A stretch of DNA of 64,000 nucleotides from Saccopteryx bilineata (Eukaryota; Chordata; Mammalia; Chiroptera; Emballonuridae). The translations under genes were made by a program, and so were the position numbers. The notes under the pieces were generated by a model. It did not search any database. It saw only the letters and a list, made by a program, of their open reading frames with translations, and was not told the DNA's origin. Location: NCBI RefSeq assembly GCF_036850765.1, contig NC_089492.1, forward strand, positions 98,847,022 to 98,911,021, given 5' to 3'. This document shows, in pieces, positions 10,290 to 23,545 of the stretch; within the stretch, counting starts at the first letter, position 1; each line of letters begins with the position of its first letter.

Positions 10290-10990
10290 TAGATTTTTCT
10301 GATGTCCAATATTCTTTTCCCTACCCCATTACTGACTTTTCTTAACCAACTGTTACATCAAATCTAACATACCTGAATTTGACTACTCTTCTGTTTCTTT
10401 TCCTTATTTTCCACTGTCTCTATTACCCAGCCTTGAATTCTCAGAATCATGTTTGATTCCTTGCCATTTTTTACCTATCACATTAAAATCTCTTCTAAGA
10501 CTTGTCAATTCTTGTCACCTTTTCTCATCTCTTACTTGCCTTTTCACCACCACAGTTCACATACTTACTGTTCCATATTTGATTATTGATAGCCTCAAGA
10601 ACCTACACCTGTTCAATGCAAGGAGAAGGGGGGTGCTGTAGATTAATCTTCTTAAAGCAGTGCTTTGATTATGCTATTCATTCTCTCAGATTGCTTTATT
10701 GCCTTAACGACTAATATGAAACACTTTAGCCTTGTTCTTAAGGTCCTCTATTATCTCTTTCTGCTGTCTTAGTATGTTCTGGCCAAAATGACATATTTCT
10801 TGTTTTCCTAAATTTGTTTGGTAATTTCTCATCCCTGTGGTTATTGCCAGTACCCTTTAAGGCCCAACTCAAATAATTCCTTTCTAAACACCCTTCCTTA
10901 TTTGTTCCTTTCATTTCCAGCCTAAAGAATTTACCCTTGAACTTTTAACATAGGAGCACTTTTAGGGCACTTATCACTGAGCATCTCTTC
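10290..10990 (+). repeat. L2 LINE 3' fragment
   Basis: A diverged run of L2 3' consensus segments in order: GACTTGTCAATTCTTGTCACC, CTTAAGGTCCTCTATTATC, AAGGCCCAACTCAAATAATTCC, ACACCCTTCC, GAGCACTTTTAGGGCACTTATC. No coding potential. Confidence 0.6.
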
Positions 10991-13900
10991 TTATGAGGTA
11001 TAAATAATAATTACAAGTCTTAAAATTATTCTGGGTCTCATATCTTCTGCCAAATTATAAACCTGTTGAAGGCTGACACTCTCATGTGTCTTTGAAATCT
11101 CACAGCAGAGCAGTGGAGATTTCATGATCCAGTAAAATTTGAGGAAGATATTAGGGGACCAGTATATCACTGGCAACTTAAACCTTCACCATTGTTTCGT
11201 AAGAGAAATAACTTTGAAGACTTCAAAAACTTGGAGTTTATTTAACTTAATTATCATACACAATCTCAGAATAGAGTCCTTTAAAAAATTAAGTAACTCA
11301 TATGCTCTTCTATTTTTCTCATTTCATCTAAAATGAGTGAAGACTTGCCAGATTTTGCTGGCAATCTGATAAAGAGCTCTGCGCCAGGTTCTAGGGTAGT
11401 GTTTTTTAAGTGTATGACCTATTATTATGGATTTAGGAATCGATTTATTTGGGGTCAAGACCAAAACTAAAAAGAATGAGGAAGAGGAAAGGATAAGAGA
11501 AAGAATATAAAAAATCTGTACTTCACATGATATTCTTCAAGGAACTTTTCAGTTTTATATTTTTGTTTTAGAATTACAATGTGAAATTTATTTCTTACTG
11601 TGGGTCACAATCAGATGAAAGATACACTTTTAGTGGCTAATCATATCTTAGAGAGACTAGATGAGAGGCTGACATATACGTGAAAAAGGATGAATAATCA
11701 GAGGTAGTTATAATGAATGTGTTCTCTGTCTTTGAAGTTTTTAGAATCTGAATATAATGATTAAAATATAGTTAATAAAAATAGCAGCCAAAATACATCT
11801 GTAGTTCTAGAATAAGTTTAATTGAGGCCAACTCATATGCTGAAATATGGTCTTATACAACGGATATGCTAGGGTGTGTTGTTTACTTTGCAAAAGGATT
11901 TTTTTTTTGCAAAATAATGCACCATATTGTGTTTTTCGCTTTACCAATGAAGTTGTCTTTTTCTTGACTGGTTCTCTACCTCTTTAGCTATTTGAAATGT
12001 ATCTAGTCTTTAAGGCATGGCTCAAGTACTCTCTCTCTCTCTTTCTTCTTTTTTTTTGAAGCTGTGCCTGATTATTCTCGTCTTGTGTGCATTCCATTGC
12101 AGTATGGTGCTCCTCAAGTGGAGGAGACTGGGAGCTTACACCTAAGGGATCTGGGAGTATAGCCAGAAGTTGGAGTTTATTTAACTTAAAAATTCATATG
12201 ATCATTTCACAGCTATTATAATAAGGATTGGTTCAGACAGGAATCATTGATAGATGCTAAATCTAGGGCATATTTTGATGACGATCAGGATGTTTGTATG
12301 GTCTTAAGTATTTCCTTATATATTGCTTATTAGTTGCAAGGGGGAAAAATAGTAACACTGCACAGTAGTGAAATCAGATAACACCTTGAGTGCATGATCA
12401 AAATAAATAGCACCAGTGGACATTGTGTGCCTCTGAATGTGATGCCCTGAGAACACATCACTTAGATAGTTCTTCAGCCAGGAATGCATAATCTGAATCT
12501 AATCATTAGGAAACACTGAATTCCAAATGGGGAACATCTATTTTTTAAAAGGGTGGGGAGATTATACTTTTAAAAAAGATATTAATGTTATAAAGACAAA
12601 GAAGGGCAGTGGAAATGTTCCAGATTAAAGAAGACTAAAGAAATATGATAACTACTTGAAATACCTGATCCTAGACTGGATCTTGTATTAGCCGGGGATA
12701 ATGCTATAAGGATGATATTGGATCACTGAGCAAAATGAGAAAGTGGATAGTAGATTAGCTAACAGCATTGGATTAATACTAAATTTACTGAAGTTGATAA
12801 CTATCCTTCATTTAATATTTTAATTTATTTATTTTGAGAATATGTTAATTCTTTGGCAGTACACACTGAAATTTTTAGGGGAAAAGGGCCATGATACATG
12901 TAAGTTACTCTTAAATTGTTCAGAAAATTGTATAATATGTAAATGTGTTTAATTATGTACATATAAATGCATGTTTGTATACATGGCCAATATATAGAGG
13001 GAGAGAGAAGAAGGATGGGAGGGTGCTGGAGTGCAAATAAAGCAAATGAGTAAAATGGTAATAATTGGTGAATTTGGTAAAAACTATGATGTTCTTTGTA
13101 CTATTCTTGTTCCGACAGCTTTCCTGTAGGCTTGAAATTACTTTCAACTGAAAAGTTTTTTAAAACTCACATTAACTTTACATACTATTCCATAACAGCA
13201 TTTTTAAAATATGGAAATAGAAATATGTCTTGTCTCAGAAAATTCCAGGCAAACTCTTGAGATAAACTGTGGCTCCCAAGAATATGTTCCATGTATATCA
13301 TGTGGTTTTCTTTTATCCCTAGGCCTCAGTTTGGGAAACATGCCTCTGGGCCAGAGGCAGCTGTAGTTCAAATTTAGCCGGCAGACATGTTTTGTTTGGC
13401 TCTTTTGAGTGTTTTAAGGATTGGGAAATTTCACATAAAAATCTGGATCTTTGGTTTCTCTTCAAAAATGGAATGATCTTGCCTCTCTGCGTTGCATTCC
13501 ATAGATGACATATATATATACTAAGTGGTGTGTTAGGTGAGCAACCTCAGTCCCTCCCTTACGCATAGTTTGTTTCAGGTATTTATCTTATTAATCTGGC
13601 TTCTGTAGGCATATGTTTGCAGCCTCTACCTAGCCCAAGAGGTGGTGGAGGTGTCTGTTCTCTTTATGCTCTTAATAACTCTTAATAATTTCAATTTCAG
13701 CAATTAAATTGCTGAACTGATGCCGTCACTCGCTAACATTTTAGTGTGTATAGCCTATAAACAAAGAAATTCTACATAACCATACTAAATAACCAAGAAA
13801 ATCAGGAAATTGATATTGATGCATTACTATCTAATGCTCAGACCCATGTGCATTTTGCTAATTGTGTTAATAGTTCTTTTATAGTGAAAGGGTTCAGTTG

Positions 13901-14881
13901 TAATCAAGTGTTGGATTTAGCTGTCCTGTCTCATTAGTCTGCTTCAATCTGAAACAGTTCCTTGGGTTTCGTGACCTTGACGTTTTGCAAGATTACAGGG
14001 CAAGTTGTTTTGTAGAATGTCCCTAAATTTGATGTTTCCTCCTTATTAATACAAGTTATATATCTTTGGCACTGATGCCACAGAAAAGTAAAGTTGTATT
14101 TTGTCTCATTGTATCCTGTCAGATGCACACAATTTTGATTTGTCCCATTACTAGTGATGTCTGTTTTGATCATTGTATGATATTAAGGTTGCGTCTACCA
14201 GGCTTCTCCACTGTAAAATTACTTAAAAAAATTTTTTTTGTAATTAATAAGTATTTTGTAGTAATTTTTTGTAATTCTGTTTCTCGTTAGACCTTCAGTT
14301 TATTGGTTTATTTATATCTGTATGGACTCAGGTATTCTATTTTTTTCCAATAGATAATAAACCATTACTGTTTATTTTGAAGCTCAGAGTGTTTTTGTTT
14401 TGGCTATTGGGTGCCCATTCATGTTGGCTTCTGCATTGCTTTGACATGTTCCTATAATTTTTTGATGACCTCCTTGCCTTTTGGCATAAGGAGATGATTC
14501 AGGTGCACACATCAGTCCGTAATCACATGCATACAAGTTTATTTAATTTTAAGTAGGGTTCATGTTTTGAATTAAGTCATTTTAAGATAGTGAACATTTT
14601 TTTATGGTTCTTTTGTAATTTTGTAACTCCATAATATTTTATCTTACAGTTAAACATTGTGTTAAACACATGGACTAGATCATTAATGTAAATTAGTTTG
14701 AAGGTATTTGCTGTCAGTGAGAAATCATTCAGTATATTTCTTACTATACTGTTTCTATATTTAAATAATCAGCAGTTATCTTAAAGAGCAAGGTACTGTT
14801 AGGTGGTGTGTGTCTGAGGGAGTTGGTTAAAAGAAAATATATTTCAGCAGCAAAATTAACCATGTTTTCTTCCACTTAAAA
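10991..14881. other. Intron 1, no confidently named element
   Basis: About 3.9 kb of AT-rich sequence. Small simple-sequence patches are present (for example CT-rich 12029-12045). Short ORFs here have no recognisable motif, are not flanked by credible splice context and look random. Confidence 0.45.
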
Positions 14882-14883
14882 TA

Positions 14884-15227
14884 CATTGTGTCCATAAAGT
14901 CATGGTGCACTTTTGACTGGTCACAGGAAAGGAACAAAAGATGACAGAAATGTGGAATCTGCACCAAATAAAAGAAACTCTCCCAGTTTCATACCTATTT
15001 AGTGCAGTTTGATGTGGGCTCACGCACAGATTTTTTTAGGACTCCTTAGGTAGCTATCTCATATAGCCTCTACAGACTGGTCACTGATTGATGGCCTACC
15101 AGAACGGGGTTTCTCCACCAAACTGCTGGTTTCCTTCAACTGCTTATCCCTCCAAGTAATGTTATTCCTATGTGGTGGTGCTTCGTTATAAACGCACCGA
15201 TATTCACGGTGCACTTTGGTCACAGAT

Positions 15228-15286
<59 letters not shown>

Positions 15287-15851
15287 GAGGCAGAGATAGA
15301 CAGGGACAGACAGACAGGAACGGAGAGAGATGAGAAGCATCAATCATCAGTTTCTCGTTGTGCGCGTTGCGACTTCTTAGTTGTTCATTGATTGCTTTCT
15401 CACATGTGCCTTGACCGTGGGCCTTCAGCAGACCGAGTAACCCCCTGCTGGAGCCAGCGACCTTGGGTCCAAGCTGGTGAGCTCTTTGCTCAAGCCAGAT
15501 GAGCCCGCGCTCAAGCTGGCGACCTCGGGGTCTCGAACCTGGGTCCTTCCGCATCCCAGTCCGACGCTCTATCCACTGCGCCACCACCTGGTCAGGCACA
15601 GATTCAAATTTAACGAGCCACAGAACACACTGCACTTTCCTCTGTACCGTCCACATCTCGACTTGCATGGCCGTGGGCTGCTGCGCGGTATACACGGTGT
15701 TACGACATCATCTGCGCATGCGCACATGCTGCCACATCATCCTACAGAAACTGGGTTTTCCTTTTATTTGTTACAGATTTCACATTTCTATCATCTTTTG
15801 TTGCTTTCCTGTGACTGGTCAAAAGTGCACCATGACTTTATGGACACACTG
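14884..15851 (-). mobile_element. Non-autonomous mariner-like element copy 1, split by a SINE
   Basis: TA target site at both ends (14882-14883 and 15852-15853). Terminal repeats read CATTGTGTCCATAAAGTCAT and, inverted, GACTTTATGGACACACTG. The minus strand keeps a partial transposase N-terminus. That reading frame is interrupted by the SINE at 15236-15596. Without the SINE and one TSD copy the element is about 592 bp, the same size as copy 3 (50616-51215). No DDE/D catalytic domain is present. Confidence 0.88.
15236..15596 (-). repeat. SINE type B nested in the mariner-like element, with a 51-T tail
   Basis: Perfect 15-bp TSD CACAGATTCAAATTT (15221-15235 and 15597-15611). The tail is an uninterrupted run of T from 15233 to 15283 (poly-A on the SINE strand). 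Such a long pure tail and an intact TSD indicate a very recent insertion. Confidence 0.95.
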
Positions 15852-16357
15852 TATTTTGACCATCTTCCTTTCTCAGCAGATGTAATCTTTAATACATTAT
15901 TATTTGGACATCTGGTCTTCTTAAGCTGTGTGTATTGAACATAATTTAACTTATTCTTGATGACTGGTGGTGGTTATTAGGAGCATTAGACGTGGTTCTG
16001 TGCAGTAATACTGTGGTGCCTTCAAGAGATGTTTGTGTAGGGCTGTTTGTTCCACACACTAAATGACTCTAGACAGTTACACCTGTCTTCCTTGCTGTTG
16101 TTTGTCATCTAGTGTCAGTGTGCTTTACCCTTTCCTATCATTTTATTTTATTTTTTTAAATCTTATAATTTTTGAGCCTATATCTCTTGAAAAATGGGAC
16201 CCTTTTTTCATTATTAGACCTAAAGTTGGACAGTAATTTCTTAATGTCACATATTCCTGATTTTCTCATAAGTGTCACTTTACAGTGGTTTAAGTCAGGA
16301 TTTAAATAAGATTTATACATTGCATATGGTTGCTGTGCCTCTTAAGACTTTTCATCT

Positions 16358-16628
16358 TGGCCTGACCAGACGGTGGTGCAGTGGATAGAGCATCGGACTG
16401 TGACGCGACGACCCAGGTTTGAAACCCCGAGGTCGCCAGCAGGCTCATCTGGCTTGAGCAAGGCTTGCCAGCCTGAGTCCAAGGTCCCTGGCTTGAGCAA
16501 GGGGTTACTCGGTCTGCTGTAGCCCCGTGGTCAAGGCACATAGGAGAAAGCAATCAGTGAACAACTAAGGTGCTACAACAAAGAATTGATGCTTCTCATC
16601 TCTTTCTCTGTCACAAGAAAAAAAAAGA
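16358..16628 (+). repeat. SINE type B, internally deleted
   Basis: Starts GGCCTGACCAGACGGTGGTG with B-box-like GGTTTGAAACC. Several central modules are missing compared with the full copies. TSD is unclear. Confidence 0.8.
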
Positions 16629-18284
16629 TTTCTAATCTTATTCATTTCCTTTTTCTTTTTTCCTTTGCAATTTGTTAGAGAAACTAGACCTTTTGTCTAT
16701 ACAGTTTAATACAAGCACTGATTATATCCTTTGATGTTGTTTAACATCTTTCCTTGTCTTCTATATACCCTATAAATGGAATCTTAATGGATTTAAAAAT
16801 ATATATATTTGGTGTATTTCTTTCTGCTACCATTACTCTTACTTTTTAACGCTCAGATTTTTCCATCTTTGGCTTGTGGGAGCATATTCAAATTGATTCC
16901 TGAATCCTGATCCGAGTGGTTTTTGCTGGCTTCCTTGCTTTCTGGTATGACAAGATGTTCAAACTTTTCTTTTACGCATCTGGTCTAATTCTACAATTAG
17001 CTATTTCTCTAAGAAGTTGTGGTTCCTTTTGGCACAAGATGTTATTCTAGACTGTAGAGGTGCTCATTGTTACTGGATTAGTTATTGTTTCTAGTCTCTT
17101 TTTTTTAATTTCCAATTTTAAGTCTGTTGAGGGCTGGGAAACCAGATAAGAAGCTGGTTTGACTTATATAAGGATTGTTTTGAACCTCAAAAAGGAAGAA
17201 CCCAGAGTTCAAGGCCTGTATATATTTAAATTGTATGGTTTCACACCTACAGGGGCAGGATCATAACTAATAAATATTGCTAATGTTGATCATACTGTGA
17301 ATAACAGGATACCAGATGTTCCTCAGAGTAAGAGAATAGATTTCTGAATGAGGCCCTTAAAATAAATGCATGAGCTTTTAGTTTGCAAATTTCATGATAT
17401 ATATATGTTTTAAATTATAGACCACCTATGCTCCCTGTATTTTCTTTTGTTAAGGTTGTCTTTCTTTTGTTTCTCTTGTTAGTTGTATCAGTGAGTGTTA
17501 GTATATTATAGAGTCAAATTATGCTGTATTATATCTACTGTATTCCATAATAAGAATGCACTTTTTTTCCTTAAAGAATTTTTTTTCTGAGAATGTACTT
17601 TTTCTGACTTTCCAAAATTGATGCCTTTCTGTTTTAAAAGAAGAACTATTAGGGTTGATAGCTGATATTTTTCTTTAAACCATATTTTTACTCTTGCATA
17701 CTGGTCTTGAAGTGACTGTCTTATGTTGATCTTTAAGTAATATTAGTATCCTGGTCTTTAACTGACAACGTCAGAGCAAATGACAAAATTTGTTTGCATT
17801 TTTCTTGAGCCATTTGTTCCAGAAAAGTGTCATAACTGACTTCTGTTGATGAGTGAGTAGAAGGTTTTTGTTTTTTTTAAACTTTGGAGGATATCCTGTT
17901 TTCAGTTTAGTTGGAACATCGCCTTTGATTTTTCTTTGACTGCTTTGAGTACCTTTTGGCACTCATTTTAATTCTCTCCAATTATGGTTTAGTGTGGATG
18001 TTTTGGGCACAATTTCTTGATTTTTTTAAGATCTGGTATTGTGCATTATTTGAGATAAGGTATTAAGAAACAATTTAGAATAAAGAGAGCTGATGGGAAA
18101 GTTATCAATATTTGCCTTTTCTTGAAATTTTTTTTTGTGTATAAGATTTAATGATTACATACGCCCTAAAACTTCTTGGTTTATTAGTGCCTACTTTAAT
18201 GGGGCTAAGGTTATGGGTGTGAGTCTCATATAGGTCACTTTTTGTTTCTTTGTCATCAATTCTTAATAAGTAACTGGGTTTTGA
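16629..18284. other. Intron 1, no recognised element
   Basis: AT-rich sequence with no identifiable repeat family, RNA gene or coding pattern. Confidence 0.45.
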
Positions 18285-18490
18285 TTGGCTTCTTTGGATC
18301 ACACTCTATATACTAATAGCAGTGATAAATTTGTGAATGAGACACTCAAAATCCCTGCTCTCATGAAGCTTATAATTCTGTGTGGGATTCCGGCAATATT
18401 TATTCAGGAAATATTTATTGAATGCTTGGTATGTGCTCAGCAGTATTCCAGCTATAAACAAAACTCTTATGGAGCTTATAATGTAGGCTT
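18285..18490 (-). repeat. Ancient LINE fragment (L2/L3-like)
   Basis: ATCCCTGCTCTCATGAAGCTTATAATTC and AATATTTATTGAATGCTTGGTATGTGCTCAG segments match a widespread old mammalian repeat. Family and strand are uncertain. Confidence 0.45.
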
Positions 18491-19319
18491 TTAAAAATAC
18501 AGAGTAATAAGAATTGTGATGGTGATGTATAGAAACTTTGGAAACATGGAGGGCTACCTTAATCCTCCACCATTTAGCCTTTTATGTTTTTTTTAAAATT
18601 TATTTATTAAATTTAATGCATATTTACATTTTTTTTCAAATGCATGTCTTTGGTTATGGTGTAAGTAGGAAAAGAGAGATCAGCTCACTTTGGGGACCTC
18701 TCAGCTCTTGGAAGCAGTTTAAAGGAATGACATCTACTTTTTTCTCTACTCCCTTGTACCTGAGAAATGGCAAGCTGCCTATAGAGCTCACTTTGGTTCT
18801 ATTTTTTTCAACTTATGGAGAGGTCATTTTCATATGTCATCCTAACTTAAAGCAGTGAACTCAGTGATTTCTATCCTCTCTGTTACCTGTTTAGTGTTCG
18901 TTTTCTAAGATATTTGCTTTTTGTATGTCCTTCATGGAGTATGAGTCCTGTGATTGTTTAGTCTGCGATCTATAGTATATTTGCTTTGGGAAATATTAAT
19001 TGATGCTGTAATTCATGGACATTTCTAGAAATTTGGTTCAAATGGATAACTTTTTAAAAATGAATAGCAAGACAAAGGCCCTAACAATTATTCAGCTACA
19101 ATTTTAGAAACTATGTCAGAGACACTTTACATAAATTAACAATAATAACGTTATAAAGGACCAAAACATCTTAATTCAACTTTAAAAATACCATCAAAGG
19201 TAGCCGTTGAGTAGATTGAATAAGACTGAACCTGTTATTACAACCCTTCACATGGGGATGATAATATCTGTGATAGCTTTTTGGTGACTGAAATTAACCG
19301 TATATTCCAGAATGAAAAT

Positions 19320-19480
19320 CTAATCAACAAATATTTAATCAGCAACTGCTATCAATACATATCAGGGTGTTTGTTTTTTTTTCATACGGGGGACTGTATC
19401 AGCAAACAAAAAAACCCAAAAATCTGTGCTCTACTGAAGCTTCTAATCCAGTGAGGGGAGATAGACAATGAAAAATTTTC
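19320..19480. repeat. Ancient LINE fragment (L2/L3-like)
   Basis: ATCAACAAATATTTAATCAGC followed by AATCTGTGCTCTACTGAAGCTTCTAATCCAGTG resembles the fragment at 18285-18490. Highly diverged. Confidence 0.4.
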
Positions 19481-20387
19481 ATTAAATTATTCGCTCTTAG
19501 GACATCAAGGAATGTTGTATAAACATTGATAATCTGCATTGTCATAACATTTTTTTTTTTATAGCATGGGTGATGATATAACCTGTGTGGGGCTTGGTTG
19601 TATCCAGATAAGCTTAGAGAAAAGTAATTTTGGGGATGCAAAAACAGGTAGGCAAAATGTTGACAATTGTGCTAAGGCTACTTTGTTATCATACATCTTA
19701 ATCACTGTATCTGATCTTATGATAAGGTTTCAGACTATATATTTTTTTAGGTGTTCATTCTCAGATTCTTAATTTGTCTTTGTTTCATTTAGTATTTTTT
19801 ATATGTTTGGATATATATTTTTTTGTTGTGGAAGAAACTGATTGTATTTCTATAAAATCTTACAATTTTGAGGTTAATTACTACTTGTCAACTGGATTCA
19901 GGACCCCTATTTACTTACTAAGGAGAGTTCCCAGGATGCTGTGGAGATCTCCAAACAGCTGTTTGTGGGTGGTGGTGATGGTAGAGGCAAACAGTGGATT
20001 GTGTGACCAGGGTGAGGTCACCTCTTTCATTTTCTGGCCCTCTTTCTTTCCGGACCTTAACACCTACTTTGGTACTTAAAGCAGTTCAGGCTATTTGCTG
20101 TGCTCTGAACAGTTAAGTAGTAGCACCTATAAGATGATCATGTTTTTTGGATAAGACTGATGGGAGTATGACTATGTCACAGCAAAAACATAGAAGTTGT
20201 TTCAGTAGTTGACTACTTTAGGCAATTGTTCTAGTGTTTAGAAATTAATGTCTTAGCATTTGATTTTTGTGTAGTCTCATTTAAGATGCATGTAGCCACT
20301 GGATTATTTTTGAATATATTTTTATTTTCGGTCCCCATCTTACAAACCATTTGTCATTTCCATTGTCTATAAAATAAACTCTTAGCT

Positions 20388-20520
20388 TGGTATCCAAGCT
20401 TCCCCACCAACTGGCTCCAAATGAACTTTTCTAGCCTACCCCTTACTGCTTTTCTTAATTTTGGAATCTTACCTGGATCCTCTCAGAACCTTTTTTCTTG
20501 CCTCATTTCTTACTATCTTG
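20388..20520 (+). repeat. L2 LINE fragment
   Basis: TATCCAAGCTTCCCCACCAACTGGCTCCAAATGAACTTTTCTAGCC has the order of the L2 3' region. Short and diverged. Confidence 0.5.
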
Positions 20521-20561
20521 TTTCTTTTTATATCATTATTTATTATATTGTGTGTTACATG

Positions 20562-20588
20562 TGTATGTGTGTGTGTGTGTGTGTGTGT
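20562..20588. repeat. (TG)n microsatellite
   Basis: About 27 bases of mostly TG repeats. Confidence 0.9.
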
Positions 20589-20732
20589 ATAATATGTTGA
20601 TAGAATTGCCATATACCCTAGGGGAAATAAGAGAATTTAAAAACCACAGATAAGGTAAAGACACATTCTGTTATTACCTCTCATCACTGATGTTTTGTGT
20701 ATCTCTGGATGAGCCAATCTACTGTTTTGTAG

Positions 20733-20810
20733 ATTGGACTTATTTAAAACTTAGCATACTCTATTTTGTAGATTTGTATTGGACTTATTTAAAACTTAGC
20801 ATACTCTATT
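20733..20810 (+). repeat. Identical 33-bp direct duplication
   Basis: The 33-bp unit at 20733-20765 is repeated without a mismatch at 20778-20810, with 12 bp between. No transposon signature is seen. It looks like a recent local duplication. Confidence 0.95.
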
Positions 20811-20857
20811 CCTTTGCGAATTTGTCTAGCATTTTTGTTATCAAATGAAATGCATTC

Positions 20858-21077
20858 TTTTTTTCTTTTTTGAGAGAGAAGGGGGAAGGGGGAAAGAGAG
20901 TTAGAAAGGGGCTTCAATTTGTTGTTCCACTTAGTTGTGCACCCATTGACTGCTTCTCATACATGCCCTGACCAGGGTTCAAACTGGTGACCTTGGGATC
21001 AAGCTGTGACCCTGGGATTGAACTGTTGACTTTGGCACTCCAGGTGGACACTCTAGCTATTGTGCTACCCTCCAGAG
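20858..21077 (-). repeat. Old SINE (type B related)
   Basis: Reverse copy with TGAGAGAGAAGGGGG, CACTTAGTTGTGCACCCATTGACTGCTTCTCATACATG and a weak head. Much more diverged than the other type B copies. Confidence 0.65.
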
Positions 21078-21094
21078 TAAAATGTCTTCTTTAA

Positions 21095-21152
21095 AAAAAA
21101 AATTTTTTTTAATTTTTAAAACTTTATTGTTTTTAGATAGGGTGGAGGGAAG

Positions 21153-21198
<46 letters not shown>

Positions 21199-21286
21199 TT
21201 TGTATATGTGCCCTGACTGGGGATTGAGCTAGCAATTTTTGGATATAGGGATGGTGCTCTTAACTAACTGAGCTGTCTGGCCAGGG
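21095..21286 (-). repeat. SINE type D
   Basis: GA run at 21155-21193, then TGTGCCCTGACTGGGGATTGAG and AACTAACTGAGCTGTCTGGCCAGGG. The head differs from types A-C (AACTGAGCT instead of GCTGAGCC). A GAAATGCATTC match flanks the pair of SINEs at 20858-21286. Confidence 0.7.
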
Positions 21287-21361
21287 ATGAAATGCATTCC
21301 TGATAGCAAATTCTTATAGTCATTTGTCTTAACACATCACAGAATATCTCATTATCATCTC

Positions 21362-21545
21362 TCTCTCTTTTTTGAGAGAGAAGTTGGGAGAGGGAGAGCA
21401 AGACGTACATCAACTTGTTCAACTACTTGTGTACCCATTGATCGCTTCTCATATGTGCTCTCACCAGGGCTTGAACTGGTGTCCGCTGGGTCTAGCCAGC
21501 GCTGGCTGCAACCACACTCTATCTTACTGCATCACTGGCTAGGGT
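21362..21545 (-). repeat. Old SINE (type B/D related)
   Basis: Reverse copy: GAGAGAGAAGTTGGGAG, GTACCCATTGATCGCTTCTCATATGTGC, head ending GCATCACTGGCTAGGG. Possible TSD ATTATCATCTC / GTTATCATATC. Confidence 0.65.
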
Positions 21546-22232
21546 TATCATATCTTGATTTTATTGAAAAAGACTAGAACTACAGACTAGTTTTAAGACT
21601 TCAAATTTTTTTAATTAAATTTTTTAATTTATTGTGTTAACATGGATTCAAATGTCCCACTCAGTGTAACACCCTCAACCCCCAACAATGTGCCCCTCAC
21701 AACACCCCCTTTGAAGATTTCAAATTTTTAAAATCGGCTTTATTGAGCTAGGCTTTTCCTATGATAAAATATGCAAAATTTAAGTGTATAATGGGGTCTT
21801 GAAAAATTCATATAGTTGTGTGTCACTACCACAATCCAGATATAGAATACTTTCCCATTAATAACCCAAGAAGTTCCCTTGTACCTTTTTGCAGTCAGTC
21901 CCCTCTCTTTACCCCTAGTTACTAGCAACCACTGATATGTTTTCTATTATGTTTTGTCTTTTTTAGAATTTTGTATAGCTGAAATCTTACAATCAGCAGT
22001 GTTTTGTGATTTTCACATAGTAATGCTTTTGAGATTCCTTCATGTTACTGTGTTTCAGTAGTTTGTTCTTTTTCATTGCTGAGTAACATTTTATTATTTT
22101 ATTTATCTACCAGATCATGGACATTTGGCTATTCTGAATAAAGATGCTGTGAACATTCATACACATGTCTCCCCACAATAACTAACGTACTTTCCGACTC
22201 TATGGATTTGCCTATGTGGTGCTGATTATTAT

Positions 22233-22584
22233 TATTTTTTTTGTATTTTTCCGAAGTGAGAAGCCTGGGGGTGGGGGCAGACAACAGACTTCCGCATACG
22301 CCAGACCAGGATCCACCCAGCATACCCACCAGCGGGCATTGCTCTGCTGCAATTGGAGCCATTCTAACGCCTGAGGTGGAGGCCATGGAGCCATCCTCAG
22401 TGCCCAGGCCAACTTTGCTCCAGTGGAGCCTTGGCTGCGGGAGGGGAAGAGAGAGAGAGAGAGAAAGGAGAGGGAGAAGGGTGGAGAAGCAGATGGGCGC
22501 TTCTCCTGTGTGCCCTGGTCAGGAATCGAACTCAGGACTTCCACACACTGGGCTGACACTCTACAGCTGAGCCAGTCGGCCAGA
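22233..22584 (-). repeat. SINE type A in L1
   Basis: Reverse copy with the TTTTTTGTATTTTTCCGAAG tail and a head ending CTGAGCCAGTCGGCCAGAGG. Diverged CTCF-like core at 22329-22341. Directly followed by a type B SINE. Confidence 0.85.
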
Positions 22585-22585
22585 G

Positions 22586-22915
22586 GCTGACTTTTCTTTT
22601 CTTCTTCTTTTCTTTTTTTACAGAGACAGAGAGTCAGAGAGAGGGACAGACAGGAACGGAGAGAGATGAGAAGCATCAATCATCAGTTTTTCGTTGTGAC
22701 ACCTTAGTCGTTCATTGATTGCTTTCTCATATGTGCCTTGACCGTGCAGCAGACCGAGGAACCCCTTGCTCGAGCCAGTGACCTTGGGTCCAAGCTGGTG
22801 AGCTTTTGCTCAAACCAGATGAGCCTGTGCTCAAGCTGGCGACCTTGGGGTCTTGAACCTGGGTCTTCTGCATCCCAGTCCGACGCTCTGTCCACTGTGC
22901 CACCGCCTGGTCAGG
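22586..22915 (-). repeat. SINE type B in L1
   Basis: Reverse full copy ending CGCCTGGTCAGGC. A GGCTGA(C/T)TTTTC match lies on both sides. Confidence 0.88.
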
Positions 22916-23035
22916 CTGATTTTTCTTTAATTGTGTTTTTTGTCTTAAGTTTTCAGAGTTCTTTATATACTCTCAATACAAGTCTCTTGTCAGTTATGTG
23001 TTTTCCAAAAGTTTTTTTCCATAATGTCTGGGGGT

Positions 23036-23397
23036 TTTTTTATTCCGTGAGAGGAGGGAAGGAAGAGCGACAGAGTCTTGCATGTGCCCCAACCAGGATC
23101 CACCTGGCAAGCCCACTAGGGGGCAATGCTCTGCCCATCTGCAGGATTCTCAGCTTCTTAACGGAGCTCTTCTTATCGCCTGAGGCAGAGGCTGTGAGCC
23201 ATCTCAGCACTTGGGGCCAACTTGCTCCAGTCAGCCATGGCTGCAGGAGTGAGGGAGAGCAAGATAGAGAGAAAAGCGAGAGGGGGGAGGAGTATAGAAG
23301 CAGATGGGCGCCTCTCCTGTGTGCCCTGACCAGGAATCGAACCTGGGACATCCAACTGCTGGCTAACACTCTACCACTGAGCAAACCAACCAGGGCC
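23036..23397 (-). repeat. SINE type A, divergent subfamily, in L1
   Basis: Same module order as type A but with many differences, and a shorter tail region. Contains CCACTAGGGGGCA at 23113-23125. Possible TSD CATAATGTCT / CACAATAACT. Confidence 0.8.
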
Positions 23398-23545
23398 CAC
23401 AATAACTTTTGAAGTGTGAAAGTGTTTTATTTTGATGAAATTTGATTTATCAATTTATTTTGATGAAGTTTATTTTTTTTATAGTATATACTTTTTGTAG
23501 CCTATTTAAGAATTTTTTGCTTAACTCAAACTCACAGATTCTAAA

